Positions 1-7,679 are shown, counted from the first letter of the stretch. The stretch is DNA of 24,016 nucleotides from Nanobdellota archaeon (GCA_018812355.1 JAHJDQ010000155.1:1-24016); one strand, 5' to 3'. Made by a program: numbers and translations. Notes: generated from the letters alone by a model not told the origin.

Positions 1-39
1 ATTTTTTAATTTAAAAGAAAAGAGAAAAAATAAAAAAGT

Positions 40-1170
40 TTATTCTTCTGAGTCGGTGCAGTTTACGCCTTCAACAAGGTCAGCAACACATTCGTCGCCG
101 TTAACGCTTCCTGCTTCGATAGCTGCAAACATAGCTTGCCTTGCTGTAAAAGAACCGTTCAGAACAAAGAGGTGATAATCTATACCGTCTGCTCCTGAAA
201 TTGTTTCTAAAGTTAGAACAGCCGTATCATCAGCTACTAAAGGGAATAGCTCTGGAAGTATTTCACCAAAATAGGCATTATTTCCAGAAATGAATCCATC
301 GGAAAGAGGTAAACCAGCTGCATCAACTAAATCGCCTTCATTATATGTAGGGTTAGAAGCACAAACTCCTAAATCACTTTGTGTAGCATAATCTGCCGGT
401 GTAGAGGCTACACAAGCACCATTAGTCATACAAGTTGTTCCATCTGCTCTCACAAGCTGACTTAGATCAGTACATCCAGATTCAGTTGCATCTCCACTAA
501 TATCTTCGCCAGTTTCGCCACTAGTATCAGCGTCACCAGTCCCATCAGTATAAGCATCCATAAGGTCTGCGATTGGATCTCCAACAGCATCAGTAGTTAC
601 AACATCTTGGGTATCAGCATCTGAGGTGATATCAGAACCAATATCTGCACTAACTTCTGGAACAGCATCTTGGGTATCATAACCAAGATCTGGAGTATCA
701 GAACCAGCGTCTTGGGCATCATAACCAGTATCAGAAACACTGCCATTGCCATTAGGTGCGCCGAAAAGGTATCTTATTGATTGATCTCCATAACCACAAG
801 AATCAATTCGAGCAACAGAAGTTTCAGTTACATCATTAACAGTAACTTCTAAAGTAACACCAAAAGGGACTTCTAAACATGAAAAGGTTCCATTCTCTTC
901 AGAACCACAAACTGTTCCTTCATGTAATGTTCCTTCGTGTTGTTCTCCCCAACGAGCTCTTACAATAGCACCTTCAATTGGTTGTCCAGTCAGATAATCA
1001 TCGACAGTAACATTTAAATTATAAGAATTTTGCGTAGCACAAGCGTCAGACCCAGCATCAGAGGGCATATTACTATCATCAAAGCTGCAGCCAGCACCTA
1101 ATACAGGGGCTAATCCGAATGCTCCAGCTAATCCTAAAGTTTGAGTAATTTTATTCATTGGTTTATACAT
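40..1170 (-). CDS. Asp-rich lipoprotein-like secreted protein
   Basis: A 376-residue secreted protein of unknown function. The N-terminus has a basic start (MYKPMNK), a hydrophobic stretch from about residue 10 to 26, and a lipobox-like VLGAGC with Cys28 as the likely lipidated residue. The -3 position is Gly rather than Leu, so the lipobox is not canonical. Residues 50-135 look like a small beta domain of the carboxypeptidase-regulatory type (NLNVTVDDYLTGQPIEGAIV). Residues 145-230 are an Asp/Thr/Ser low-complexity linker with imperfect GYDxQDA units. A C-terminal Cys-containing domain (230-376) is not recognised. The start is chosen because GAGGT (minus strand, 1177-1181) lies 6 nt upstream. 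Asp-rich linkers of this kind are familiar from deltaproteobacterial and myxobacterial lipoproteins, so acquisition from bacteria is possible. An LspA gene lies at 13428. Confidence 0.8.
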   Translation of the reverse strand: MYKPMNKITQTLGLAGAFGLAPVLGAGCSFDDSNMPSDAGSDACATQNSYNLNVTVDDYLTGQPIEGAIVRARWGEQHEGTLHEGTVCGSEENGTFSCLEVPFGVTLEVTVNDVTETSVARIDSCGYGDQSIRYLFGAPNGNGSVSDTGYDAQDAGSDTPDLGYDTQDAVPEVSADIGSDITSDADTQDVVTTDAVGDPIADLMDAYTDGTGDADTSGETGEDISGDATESGCTDLSQLVRADGTTCMTNGACVASTPADYATQSDLGVCASNPTYNEGDLVDAAGLPLSDGFISGNNAYFGEILPELFPLVADDTAVLTLETISGADGIDYHLFVLNGSFTARQAMFAAIEAGSVNGDECVADLVEGVNCTDSEE

Positions 1171-1176
1171 TTTAAG

Positions 1177-1225
1177 ACCTCGTTAATATGTTTTTGTTAC
1201 TCATTAGTAGCACTTATATATAAAT
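1177..1225 (-). promoter_or_regulatory. promoter and Shine-Dalgarno of the Asp-rich lipoprotein gene
   Basis: On the minus strand a TATA-like box (atttatatataag, 1213-1225) lies about 50 nt before the start codon at 1170. It is followed by a leader carrying GAGGT at 1177-1181, 6 nt from the ATG. This gene therefore has a leader and a ribosome binding site, unlike the leaderless genes nearby. Confidence 0.5.
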
Positions 1226-1315
1226 CTTTTGGTAATTCAAATGAAAATGAAAAAAACGAAAAGATAGATTTAAAAAAACCTCTAGAGAAAAGATATGATG
1301 ATTAGAAAAGTTATT

Positions 1316-2479
1316 CTATGATAATAACTTAACTCGATCTTCTTCTTTTAGCCATTTGTTAACTTTTATCTTCTTATTTCTTCTTAAATATTTAGGAACC
1401 AACTTATAAAATTCAATCATGATTCTCCTAATTTCCTCTTCATTCTTTGGACCTCTGTTAAAAAGAAGTAATTCAAATTGTTTTTTGTGCCTTTCTAATT
1501 CAAAACCGACTTCATGATGATATTTCTTTAAATTATTTAAGTTAGAAAGAAGAATTGTGTAAGTAGCTGTCTGTTGTCCTTTCTTATTGATGTATAACTT
1601 AGAAAAAAATGGTTTGACATTTATTCCAAAATATTTTAACATTTTTGCTTCATCTAGCATTAATTGTGGGATATTGGATTTAAGCTTTTCCAGAAACTTT
1701 TTAGGGATATCTTTGTGGTAGTAAGTTCTTTCTTTTGCGGGAAAATTACAAAAAAAATTAACAGAATTAACTCTGTTTATTTGAATTCTTGGAACAATGT
1801 ACCACACTCCATTTTTGGGGCTAGAAAATGCGTATATTGAAGCTTCCTCACTAATATTCCCCCTCCACCAGATTTTACAATGCTCTTTGTTATTCAGTAT
1901 ATAATTTGGAATCTTAATTGGTGCAAAGTTCTTATTTCCTTCAATACCAAGCTTAAGAAAATGTTTTGCAAACAATGGAGGAAAAGATAGACAAATTGTT
2001 TGATCTCGAACATCAAGTCTTTCTGAAGGAATGAATTTATTACCAATTACTTTTTTGGCAGCAGTCCTAATTATATCTAAAACATCTTTATCTTTGTTTG
2101 TGTATTCAACCATCCTACTTCTAATTCTTCCTTCATTAATGACTCCACAATCAAGTCTCACACCTTCCTTAGAATTGAAATTTAAAGGCAAAAATGGAGC
2201 TTCTATATCATCAACTAGTTTGATCCCATCCCTAATTTTATCTTTAGGAAATCCACAAAATTTACTTAACCGATGATAGGTTAATGATTTTATATACTCT
2301 TGGCTAAGAAACTTTTTCCAAGTTCTTAATTCAACATTAATTTTCTTTGAAGTTGGTGTATTTAGAACAGTATTACATTTTTGTTGTGCGATAAGTGCAA
2401 CTTTATTTATATAATCTTTTTTAGCAATTATTTTAGAAAAAGGACTTTCGTTATAATCAATTAAATTTTTATTATTCAT
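1316..2479 (-). CDS. degenerate LAGLIDADG homing endonuclease-like protein
   Basis: A 387-residue basic protein with the layout of a free-standing two-motif LAGLIDADG protein. Near residues 109-118 is CGVINEGRI followed by YTNKDKDVLDIIRTAAKKV, where family members have a LAGLIDGDG-I helix then (Y/F)xNKDKELL. Near 180-215 is GNKNFAPIKIPNYI, then WWRGNISEEASIY, matching the usual GNK...KIPxWI...LRGLFDAEGSVY. The C-terminus has LNNLKKYHHEVGF, like the ENLKKFYEEIGF segment. Both motifs keep one acidic residue but have lost the packing residues, so nuclease activity is doubtful. An adapted DNA/RNA-binding role is equally possible. The start at 2479 is chosen over the longer ATG at 2548 because a strong GGAGGT (2487-2492) sits 7 nt upstream. 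No intein or intron host is visible around it. Confidence 0.55.
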   Translation of the reverse strand: MNNKNLIDYNESPFSKIIAKKDYINKVALIAQQKCNTVLNTPTSKKINVELRTWKKFLSQEYIKSLTYHRLSKFCGFPKDKIRDGIKLVDDIEAPFLPLNFNSKEGVRLDCGVINEGRIRSRMVEYTNKDKDVLDIIRTAAKKVIGNKFIPSERLDVRDQTICLSFPPLFAKHFLKLGIEGNKNFAPIKIPNYILNNKEHCKIWWRGNISEEASIYAFSSPKNGVWYIVPRIQINRVNSVNFFCNFPAKERTYYHKDIPKKFLEKLKSNIPQLMLDEAKMLKYFGINVKPFFSKLYINKKGQQTATYTILLSNLNNLKKYHHEVGFELERHKKQFELLLFNRGPKNEEEIRRIMIEFYKLVPKYLRRNKKIKVNKWLKEEDRVKLLS

Positions 2480-2486
2480 TTTTATT

Positions 2487-2518
2487 ACCTCCAATCTTTT
2501 CACTATCTTAAAGATTGG
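2487..2518 (-). promoter_or_regulatory. hairpin abutting a strong Shine-Dalgarno
   Basis: On the minus strand CCAATCTTT and AAAGATTGG form a 9-bp perfect stem (2491-2518) with a short loop. The GG at the 3' edge of the stem is the beginning of the GGAGGT ribosome binding site of the LAGLIDADG-like gene. The stem would partly cover the site and could limit translation. Regulation is inferred only from the overlap. Confidence 0.45.
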
Positions 2519-2553
2519 AGTCACTAGAAAAATGGGCGAATTTGGCAAAATTC

Positions 2554-2609
2554 ACAAAAAACTTTTAGGAGTATCGCCTCCGACCTCTGAAAGAGGGAAA
2601 AGTTTTTGT
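2554..2609. ncRNA. candidate three-way-junction RNA element
   Basis: An outer stem pairs ACAAAAAACTTTT (2554-2566) with AAAAGTTTTTGT (2598-2609) with one bulged A. It encloses two small hairpins: GGAG/CTCC (2568-2571 with 2578-2581) and CCTCT/AGAGG (2584-2588 with 2592-2596). On the plus strand it is followed by a T-rich stretch (2627-2635). On the minus strand it lies in the upstream region of the LAGLIDADG-like gene. No known family was recognised, and transcription is not shown. Confidence 0.35.
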
Positions 2610-2708
2610 AAAGAGTTTTGACCTAGCCTCTTTTTCGCTTATTCTAATAGATTTATTAGTATATAAACTCTATCCGAGGTTGTCGAGTGGGTGTGTGGGT
2701 CAGATAAG

Positions 2709-2720
2709 TTTAAAAATAAA
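2709..2720 (+). promoter_or_regulatory. TATA box of the aIF5B operon
   Basis: TTTAAAAATAAA is centred about 25 nt before the ATG at 2739, the spacing expected for a leaderless archaeal transcript. No Shine-Dalgarno is seen before this ATG. Confidence 0.5.
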
Positions 2721-2738
2721 TAAGATTCTAAAAAAGAT

Positions 2739-4526
2739 ATGACAATCAGACAACCAATTTGTGTACTCTTGGGACACGTCGACCATGGAAAATCTAGTAT
2801 TTTAGACAAAATTAGAGGTACCGCTGTTGTAGCAGGAGAGGCTGGAGGAATTACGCAAAGTATTGGTTGTAGTAGTGTTCCTTTATGGGCAATTGAGAAA
2901 ATTTGTGGTTCACTTCTTAATGCGATAAAATCAAAATTAAATCTTCCTGGGCTTTTATTCATTGATTCTCCAGGACATGCCGCGTTCACGTCGTTAAGGA
3001 AAAGAGGAGGCAGTTTAGCCGATATTGCGGTTCTCGTTGTTGACATTAAAGAAGGCTTTAAACCGCAGACAATTGAGTCGATTGAAATTTTGAAAGCGAA
3101 CAAAGTGCCGTTCATTATTGCGGCTAATAAAATTGATCTCATTCCGGGTTGGGAGTTTAATGAAGATAAGTTATTATTAGAAAATATTGCTGGATTTGAT
3201 ACTAATTTACAAGGAGAATTTGAAAAAAAAATCTATGAATTAGTTGGAAAAATGGCTGAGTATGACTTACAATCAGAACGGTTTGATCGGGTTGATGATT
3301 ATACGAAACAAATTGCCATCGTGCCAATTTCTGCTAAGACAGGGCAAGGTATTCCGGAATTGTTAATGGTTTTAACCGGATTAGCGCAAAAGTATTTGGA
3401 AAAGAAATTAGAGATTGAAGAAAAGGGCAATTGTAAAGGAACAATCTTAGAAGTTAAGGAAGAAAAAGGCCTAGGGACAACTTTAGACACGATTATTTAC
3501 AATGGAACATTAAAAGTTAATGATACTCTTGTTATTGGCGGGATCGATCAAGCAATTGTGGTTAAGGTAAGAGCATTATTAGAACCAGCAGAATTAGCCG
3601 AAATGGGAGAAAAGAAAAGTAAGTTCAAAAATGTTAAAGAAGTTACTGCGGCAACAGGAGTAAAGATTGTTGCGCCTGGTTTAGATCAGGCGATTGCTGG
3701 AATGCCAGTAAGAAGTTGTCAGGGTAATCCAGGAGAGATTGAGCAATTAAAAAAAGAAGTGCAGGAAGAAGTGGGTGAGATTGTTAGTGAAGATGAAGGT
3801 AATGATGGGGTGATTATTAAAGCTGATACAATTGGCGGGCTGGAGGCGTTAAGAAATTTACTTACGGAAAAGGATATTCCGATTGCTTCAGCCTCTTTAG
3901 GAGATATTTCTAAGAAGGACATTTCTAAACTAGAAACAATGAAAGAAAAGGATGAATTTTTAGGAGTGTTGTTAGGATTTAATTTGAAATTATCGAGTGA
4001 GATAGAAGAGTTAGTAAAAGCAAAAAAAATGAAAGTAATTACACATAATGTCATTTACAAAATTATTGATGATTATGTTAAATATAGAGAGGATTTGAAG
4101 AAGGAAATTGAAATGCGGGAATTTTCTAAATTAGTAAGGCCATGTAAATTTGCGATTTTAAAGGGATATACATTTAGACAGAATAATCCCGCTATTGTGG
4201 GAGTTGAGATTGAGATTGGCCAGATAAAAACAGGTGATCCAATTATGAACGTAGAAGGGAAGAAGATTACAATAGTTAAAAGTATGCAGGAAGGAAAAGA
4301 TAATATTAAAGTTGCTGAACAGGGCAAACAGTTAGCGATGTCGATGGATGGTGTAACAGTAGGGAGACAGATTGAAGAAGGAGACTTTCTTTACGCTGAT
4401 ATTCCGGAAGATGATTTTAAGAAACTTAAAGTATTGAAGCAACATCTTTCTAAGATGGAGATTAATGTTCTTAAAGAGATTGCTGAGATTAAACGGAAGA
4501 GTAATCCGGTTTGGGGTGTTGGTTAA
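2739..4526 (+). CDS. infB: archaeal translation initiation factor aIF5B (IF-2 family GTPase)
   Basis: A 595-residue GTPase that promotes ribosomal subunit joining and initiator tRNA placement. All G motifs are present: G1 GHVDHGKS (12-19), the G2 threonine in GGITQSIG (37-43), G3 DSPGH (76-80), G4 NKID (130-133) and G5 SAK (about 198-200). Domains II to IV follow, including the segment around GVIIKADTIGGLEAL that is typical of domain III of aIF5B/eIF5B. The length is normal for the archaeal form, which lacks the long eukaryotic N-terminal extension. There is no intein in the P-loop region, where some archaeal homologues carry one. The stop codon overlaps the start of the next gene (TAATG), so the two are probably one operon. 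Confidence 0.97.
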   Translation: MTIRQPICVLLGHVDHGKSSILDKIRGTAVVAGEAGGITQSIGCSSVPLWAIEKICGSLLNAIKSKLNLPGLLFIDSPGHAAFTSLRKRGGSLADIAVLVVDIKEGFKPQTIESIEILKANKVPFIIAANKIDLIPGWEFNEDKLLLENIAGFDTNLQGEFEKKIYELVGKMAEYDLQSERFDRVDDYTKQIAIVPISAKTGQGIPELLMVLTGLAQKYLEKKLEIEEKGNCKGTILEVKEEKGLGTTLDTIIYNGTLKVNDTLVIGGIDQAIVVKVRALLEPAELAEMGEKKSKFKNVKEVTAATGVKIVAPGLDQAIAGMPVRSCQGNPGEIEQLKKEVQEEVGEIVSEDEGNDGVIIKADTIGGLEALRNLLTEKDIPIASASLGDISKKDISKLETMKEKDEFLGVLLGFNLKLSSEIEELVKAKKMKVITHNVIYKIIDDYVKYREDLKKEIEMREFSKLVRPCKFAILKGYTFRQNNPAIVGVEIEIGQIKTGDPIMNVEGKKITIVKSMQEGKDNIKVAEQGKQLAMSMDGVTVGRQIEEGDFLYADIPEDDFKKLKVLKQHLSKMEINVLKEIAEIKRKSNPVWGVG

Positions 4527-4993
4527 TGCAGCAATTAAAAATTCTTAATACGAGAGAAATTAAAAAGATTAGAGAAGTAGTGGTTGCTGAATTTGGAGGT
4601 TTTCTAACTAAGGATTATGCTTACTTAGAGAATGAGAAAGGAAAAGTGTTTTTGGTTAACAAAGATATCTCTCGAATTGAGTTGAAAAATTTACGGATTG
4701 ATAAGATGGGGTTATATTTTGCGGAAGTAAAGAATAATCAAGTAAGATTGAGTAAGGAAGGAGCACAATTGCTTTATTTAGAAAGTGAGGGAAAGTTAAG
4801 TAATATAATTAGTCTAAATAATAGTGAAGTAAAAACTTATTTTACTGGAGTTGATTTAGAGAAAGATTTAGGGAAGGAGAATAAATTAGTTATCTTGGAA
4901 TTTAATAGAAACATTCTTGGTTGTGCTCAGTATAAAGAAAGGAAAATTCTTAATTTTTTGCCGAAGATACATCGCGGCGAAATTATTATTTAA
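4526..4993 (+). CDS. PUA-type RNA-binding protein, RsmF/NOP2 C-terminal domain-like
   Basis: A 155-residue protein resembling the stand-alone archaeal proteins that match the C-terminal RNA-binding (PUA-like) domain of NOL1/NOP2/RsmF rRNA methyltransferases. The C-terminal half has the typical order YFTGVDLEKDL, then VILEFNRNILGCAQYKERKI, then NFLPKIHRGEI, recalling the (Y/F)xxGxDL...LGxGxxxxxxxxNxxPKxR pattern. No methyltransferase motifs are present. The start is the ATG at 4526, which shares one base with the aIF5B stop (TAATG). A TTG at 4511 in the same frame is a less likely start. Coupling to aIF5B fits a role in ribosome or tRNA maturation, but that role is inference. Confidence 0.6.
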   Translation: MQQLKILNTREIKKIREVVVAEFGGFLTKDYAYLENEKGKVFLVNKDISRIELKNLRIDKMGLYFAEVKNNQVRLSKEGAQLLYLESEGKLSNIISLNNSEVKTYFTGVDLEKDLGKENKLVILEFNRNILGCAQYKERKILNFLPKIHRGEIII

Positions 4994-5011
4994 GCTGAAT
5001 CTAGATTCAGC
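4994..5011. promoter_or_regulatory. perfect 18-bp palindrome
   Basis: GCTGAATCTAGATTCAGC is a perfect palindrome. It starts at the base after the stop codon of the PUA-type gene and ends 8 bp before the TATA box of the next gene. This position fits either an operator for the secreted protein gene or a 3'-end hairpin of the upstream operon. Confidence 0.5.
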
Positions 5012-5018
5012 CGAAAGA

Positions 5019-5026
5019 TTTATAAA
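5019..5026 (+). promoter_or_regulatory. TATA box of the TSP3-repeat protein gene
   Basis: TTTATAAA at 5019-5026 predicts transcription starting near 5046-5050. That leaves a short leader containing GGTGA (5064-5068), 10 nt ahead of the ATG at 5079. It supports 5079 as the translation start over the GTG at 5046. Confidence 0.45.
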
Positions 5027-5078
5027 GTAGTGTTATTCTTAAGTAGTGAAAATACCAAATATGGGTGAATCTAAAAAA

Positions 5079-6248
5079 ATGATAAAAAAATTCCTAACAA
5101 TATTTTTGCTAGCATTCCTGTTATTGGGTGCTGTTAGCCAGTCTGCTTTTGCTGATGCTGAAAGCTTAGCTAGTATCTTGTCTGAAGAAGAACTATCAAA
5201 TGCATATTTAGAAGAAAGATATCAAAATTTAATCAATCAACTTGATGATGTAGATGCTGATGTTGAAGAAATTCTGAACTTACTTCGTCATATAGAACTG
5301 GCTCTTGAAAATAGCGATTTACGTTTAGAATCTTTTATTACAGAAGCAGAAGAGTTGGGTTTAAATGAACTTGTTGAAGGGTTCAATAGCGTACTAGAAG
5401 TAAACCAAGAAATATACCAAAATATAAACACCCTTTTGAATGAAATTGATGTAGATCGTGATGGTCAACATATCGATACTGATAATTGTCCAACAATGAC
5501 CAATTCTGATCAAGAAGATGCAGATGGAGATGGTCTTGGAGATGTTTGTGACAATGATAGAGACGGTGATGGTATTCCTGATGAAGATGATAATTGTCCA
5601 ATTAATGCTAATATTGATCAAGCAAATGCTGATGGCGATGCTTTAGGAGATGTTTGTGATGGAAATCCAAATACTCCTGATGAAGATCCAGCAGACCCTG
5701 CTGACGACCCTTTAACTTATCAAGAACAGTATGATGAATTAGAAGACGATTTTAATGATTTTGAAGATGATTTTGAAGATTTTAAAGATGATTATCAAGA
5801 TGCAGAAAGAGACGATGACGAAAATGATCTTGAAGATGCCGAAGATGATTTGGATAAATTAGATGATGATTTGAAAGATCTAAAAAATACAGTCGATGAT
5901 TTACTGGATGAAGTAGAAGATAATGATGCTGACAACGATGAGTTAATCGATGATTTAGAAGATCTTAAAGATGATATCGATGAATTGAGAGATGACATTG
6001 ATAAGTTTTTAAATGGCGATGATGATGATGGATTTAATACTTTCAGTGATTATGTTCCATCAACTACTTTACCAGCATCAACACCAACAGGAAATGTGGT
6101 CTTTGATCAGTTTGACTTTCCAGCAAATGTTGATAATGCTCAAGTAGGATGGACTTGGGACAAGACCAGAATGGTAATCTGGATTGTTGCTGGAATAATC
6201 ATCTTGTTAGCAATCGTAATGTTCTTAATTGCTTTGCTGTTAAGATAA
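5079..6248 (+). CDS. secreted thrombospondin type-3 repeat protein with acidic coiled coil and C-terminal anchor
   Basis: About 389 residues. A classical signal peptide (MIKKFLTIFLLAFLLLGAV, cleavage likely after SAFA) is followed by helical segments. Two or three thrombospondin type-3 repeats come next, with DxDxDxx calcium-binding motifs: DRDGQHIDTDNCP, DADGDGLGDVCDNDRDGDGIPDEDDNCP and NADGDALGDVCDG. The second half is an extremely acidic (Asp/Glu) coiled-coil stretch of about 110 residues. A single transmembrane helix near the C-terminus (VIWIVAGIIILLAIVMFLIA) ends in LLLR. The protein is probably a calcium-binding, membrane-anchored surface stalk. TSP3 repeats are common in bacterial surface proteins. 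The start at 5079 gives the clean signal peptide, and GTG 5046 would add 11 residues. A T-rich stretch follows the stop. Confidence 0.8.
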   Translation: MIKKFLTIFLLAFLLLGAVSQSAFADAESLASILSEEELSNAYLEERYQNLINQLDDVDADVEEILNLLRHIELALENSDLRLESFITEAEELGLNELVEGFNSVLEVNQEIYQNINTLLNEIDVDRDGQHIDTDNCPTMTNSDQEDADGDGLGDVCDNDRDGDGIPDEDDNCPINANIDQANADGDALGDVCDGNPNTPDEDPADPADDPLTYQEQYDELEDDFNDFEDDFEDFKDDYQDAERDDDENDLEDAEDDLDKLDDDLKDLKNTVDDLLDEVEDNDADNDELIDDLEDLKDDIDELRDDIDKFLNGDDDDGFNTFSDYVPSTTLPASTPTGNVVFDQFDFPANVDNAQVGWTWDKTRMVIWIVAGIIILLAIVMFLIALLLR

Positions 6249-6278
6249 TTTTTCTTTTTTAATCTTTTTTATTTCTAT
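6249..6278 (+). terminator. poly-T terminator
   Basis: The stop codon of the TSP3-repeat gene is followed at once by three runs of T (TTTTTCTTTTTT, CTTTTTT, ATTTCT). This is the usual form of an archaeal intrinsic terminator, and no hairpin is needed. Confidence 0.5.
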
Positions 6279-6328
6279 AAGCACCTATTTTCTTAAGGTT
6301 AAACAAAAAAGAAACATTTTTATAGCCA

Positions 6329-6354
6329 TGGTCATTTTTATAACCAACTGGTCA
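6329..6354 (+). promoter_or_regulatory. promoter with repeated TGGTCA sites ahead of the MNT/HEPN pair
   Basis: TGGTCA occurs at 6329-6334 and again at 6349-6354, exactly 20 bp apart (about two helical turns). A TATA-like TTTTTATA (6335-6342) lies between them, and ACCAACTGGT (6343-6352) forms a short inverted pair. The downstream gene begins with a winged-helix domain, so these sites are candidate autoregulatory operators. Confidence 0.4.
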
Positions 6355-6374
6355 AATATTTAACCGATAGTAAA

Positions 6375-6911
6375 ATGGAAGAAATATTCAAAAATAACAC
6401 CTATAGAATACTAGAACCATTTATAGAATTTCCTACGAAAGACTTTTCTGTTAGAGGAATTGGTCGCCATTTGAAGCTTAGCCATGCAACCGTTTTGAAG
6501 TACATTAGTGATCTTGAGAGATTAGAATTTATCAAAAAAAAAGAAGAAACACTTTACCCTACATATTTTGCTAATACTCAAAATCAAAAATATAAATTTT
6601 ACAAAAAAAATTATTTAGTATTAAAATTAATTGATTCAGGAATTGTTGAGTATATTCAAAAAGAAGCTTTGCCATCTTCAATAATTTTATTTGGTAGTGG
6701 AGCTAAAGCAACTTTTACAGAAAAAAGTGATATTGATATTTTTGTAGAAGCAAAAAAAACGAAAATTAATCTAACAAAATATGAAAAAAAACTTAATAGA
6801 AAAATTAATCCTCTTTTTGAGTCAAATCTTAATAGTCTTTCAAAAGAATTAAGAAATAATATTATAAATGGGGTTTTATTGTATGGATTCATTAGAATCA
6901 ATGATGGATAA
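6375..6911 (+). CDS. winged-helix/minimal nucleotidyltransferase (MNT) fusion, antitoxin-type
   Basis: A 178-residue protein. Residues 12-60 form a winged helix (FSVRGIGRHLKLSHATVLKYISDLERL), and residues 100-130 hold the nucleotidyltransferase core: GSGAKATFTEKSDIDIFVE, with GS at 107-108 and the metal-binding SDxD at 118-121. A basic stretch follows. In the MNT/HEPN family the MNT partner inactivates the HEPN RNase by AMP transfer. The second gene starts 2 nt downstream. The fused DNA-binding domain suggests that it also represses its own promoter, which carries repeated TGGTCA sites. The next protein has the HEPN fold, so a toxin-antitoxin role is likely, but a housekeeping role is not excluded. 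Confidence 0.75.
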   Translation: MEEIFKNNTYRILEPFIEFPTKDFSVRGIGRHLKLSHATVLKYISDLERLEFIKKKEETLYPTYFANTQNQKYKFYKKNYLVLKLIDSGIVEYIQKEALPSSIILFGSGAKATFTEKSDIDIFVEAKKTKINLTKYEKKLNRKINPLFESNLNSLSKELRNNIINGVLLYGFIRINDG

Positions 6912-6913
6912 AA

Positions 6914-7333
6914 ATGGCTGAAATGAGTTGGAAAGAATGTGTTGATCAAAATGTTATCACTGAAACACAACCTGATGAAGAAAGGTCAAAACAAATGCTT
7001 CAAATGGCGAATCTTCGTCTTGAATTTTGGAATAAAGATGTTGGTGATAAGTTCATCGCTCTTAAAGTAGAAGCATATTATGACGTTATCAAAGAATTAC
7101 TATTTGCTCACCTCTACAAAAATGGTTACAATTGTACGAATCATTTATGTCTTATTGCCTATCTCAAAGAAAAAATTCCAGACTTTGATTTTGAAATTCA
7201 GAAGATTGATGAATTAAGAAAAGTCAGGAATGAAATTAATTACAGAGGTTTAACTATCAAGAAAGATTACTTAGAAAGAAATGAATTGGAATTCAAGAAT
7301 ATCATTAAAAGATTAAAGGAAGAGTTAAAGTAA
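6914..7333 (+). CDS. HEPN-domain protein, partner of MNT
   Basis: A 139-residue all-helical protein of the HEPN family. The conserved helix carries LRKVRNEINYRG (101-112). HEPN RNases normally have R-x(4-6)-H here; this copy has RNEINY (105-110) with Tyr in place of the catalytic His. That substitution is seen in some archaeal HEPN proteins but makes RNase activity uncertain. The gene starts 2 nt after the stop of the winged-helix/MNT gene, so the two are co-transcribed. An internal ATG (M4) is an alternative start. The region after the stop is a 63-bp convergent gap with nothing notable. Confidence 0.75.
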   Translation: MAEMSWKECVDQNVITETQPDEERSKQMLQMANLRLEFWNKDVGDKFIALKVEAYYDVIKELLFAHLYKNGYNCTNHLCLIAYLKEKIPDFDFEIQKIDELRKVRNEINYRGLTIKKDYLERNELEFKNIIKRLKEELK

Positions 7334-7396
7334 AGCCAAAGCCCTCAAACCATATAGTCAGGAGTATTTAACAACAAGTAGGAGGATAATATATAC

Positions 7397-7636
7397 TTAA
7401 TTTTTGAGGACGTCTTCGATTGGTTTATTGCCTCTCAGTTTCTTAGTAACTTTTTTTGCTTCTGCCATCAAGTCAATACCAAGAGTTTTTAACTCTTTAA
7501 TGTGCATCTGCATCAACTGTTCGACAATCTGTAAGATACGCATCAACTCTTCTCTCTCTTTGGTTAAAGTTGATAAAGAACCTTTATGAAAACCAATCTT
7601 TTCCGCTTGTGCAGAATTATCTTTTGTTTGAGCCAT
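7397..7636 (-). CDS. small helical protein of unknown function
   Basis: A 79-residue protein predicted to be almost entirely helical. There is a heptad-like stretch LTKEREELMRILQIVEQLMQMHIKELKTLG, and the C-terminus is basic (KKVTKKLRGNKPIEDVLKN). It has no signal peptide, membrane helix or cysteine. A TATA-like box about 26 nt upstream (7657-7668) fits a leaderless transcript. It is probably a single-gene unit: the beta-helix gene ends 44 bp upstream. I do not recognise the family. Confidence 0.6.
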   Translation of the reverse strand: MAQTKDNSAQAEKIGFHKGSLSTLTKEREELMRILQIVEQLMQMHIKELKTLGIDLMAEAKKVTKKLRGNKPIEDVLKN

Positions 7637-7656
7637 AGATTGTTAGAAGTCCAGAG

Positions 7657-7668
7657 GGTTTATTAAGG
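7657..7668 (-). promoter_or_regulatory. TATA box of the small helical protein gene
   Basis: On the minus strand CCTTAATAAACC is centred about 26 nt from the ATG at 7636, consistent with leaderless transcription. Confidence 0.4.
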
Positions 7669-7679
7669 TTTTGTTAAAT

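Noticed and set aside
2679..2712. tRNA-like segment (CCGAGGTTGTCGAGTGGG) before aIF5B
   Set aside because: It resembles the 5' part of a Ser/Leu tRNA, but no anticodon stem, T-loop GGTTCGAATCC or 3' acceptor follows on either strand.
2639..3142. minus-strand open frame opposite the start of aIF5B
   Set aside because: It overlaps the well-conserved G-domain of aIF5B and encodes nothing recognisable.
2739..4526. intein in aIF5B related to the nearby LAGLIDADG-like gene
   Set aside because: The GTPase motifs are continuous and the protein has normal length, so no intein is present.
5383..5998. minus-strand His- and Ser-rich open frames opposite the TSP3 gene
   Set aside because: They are antisense readings of Asp/Glu-rich repeats, with low complexity and no start signals.
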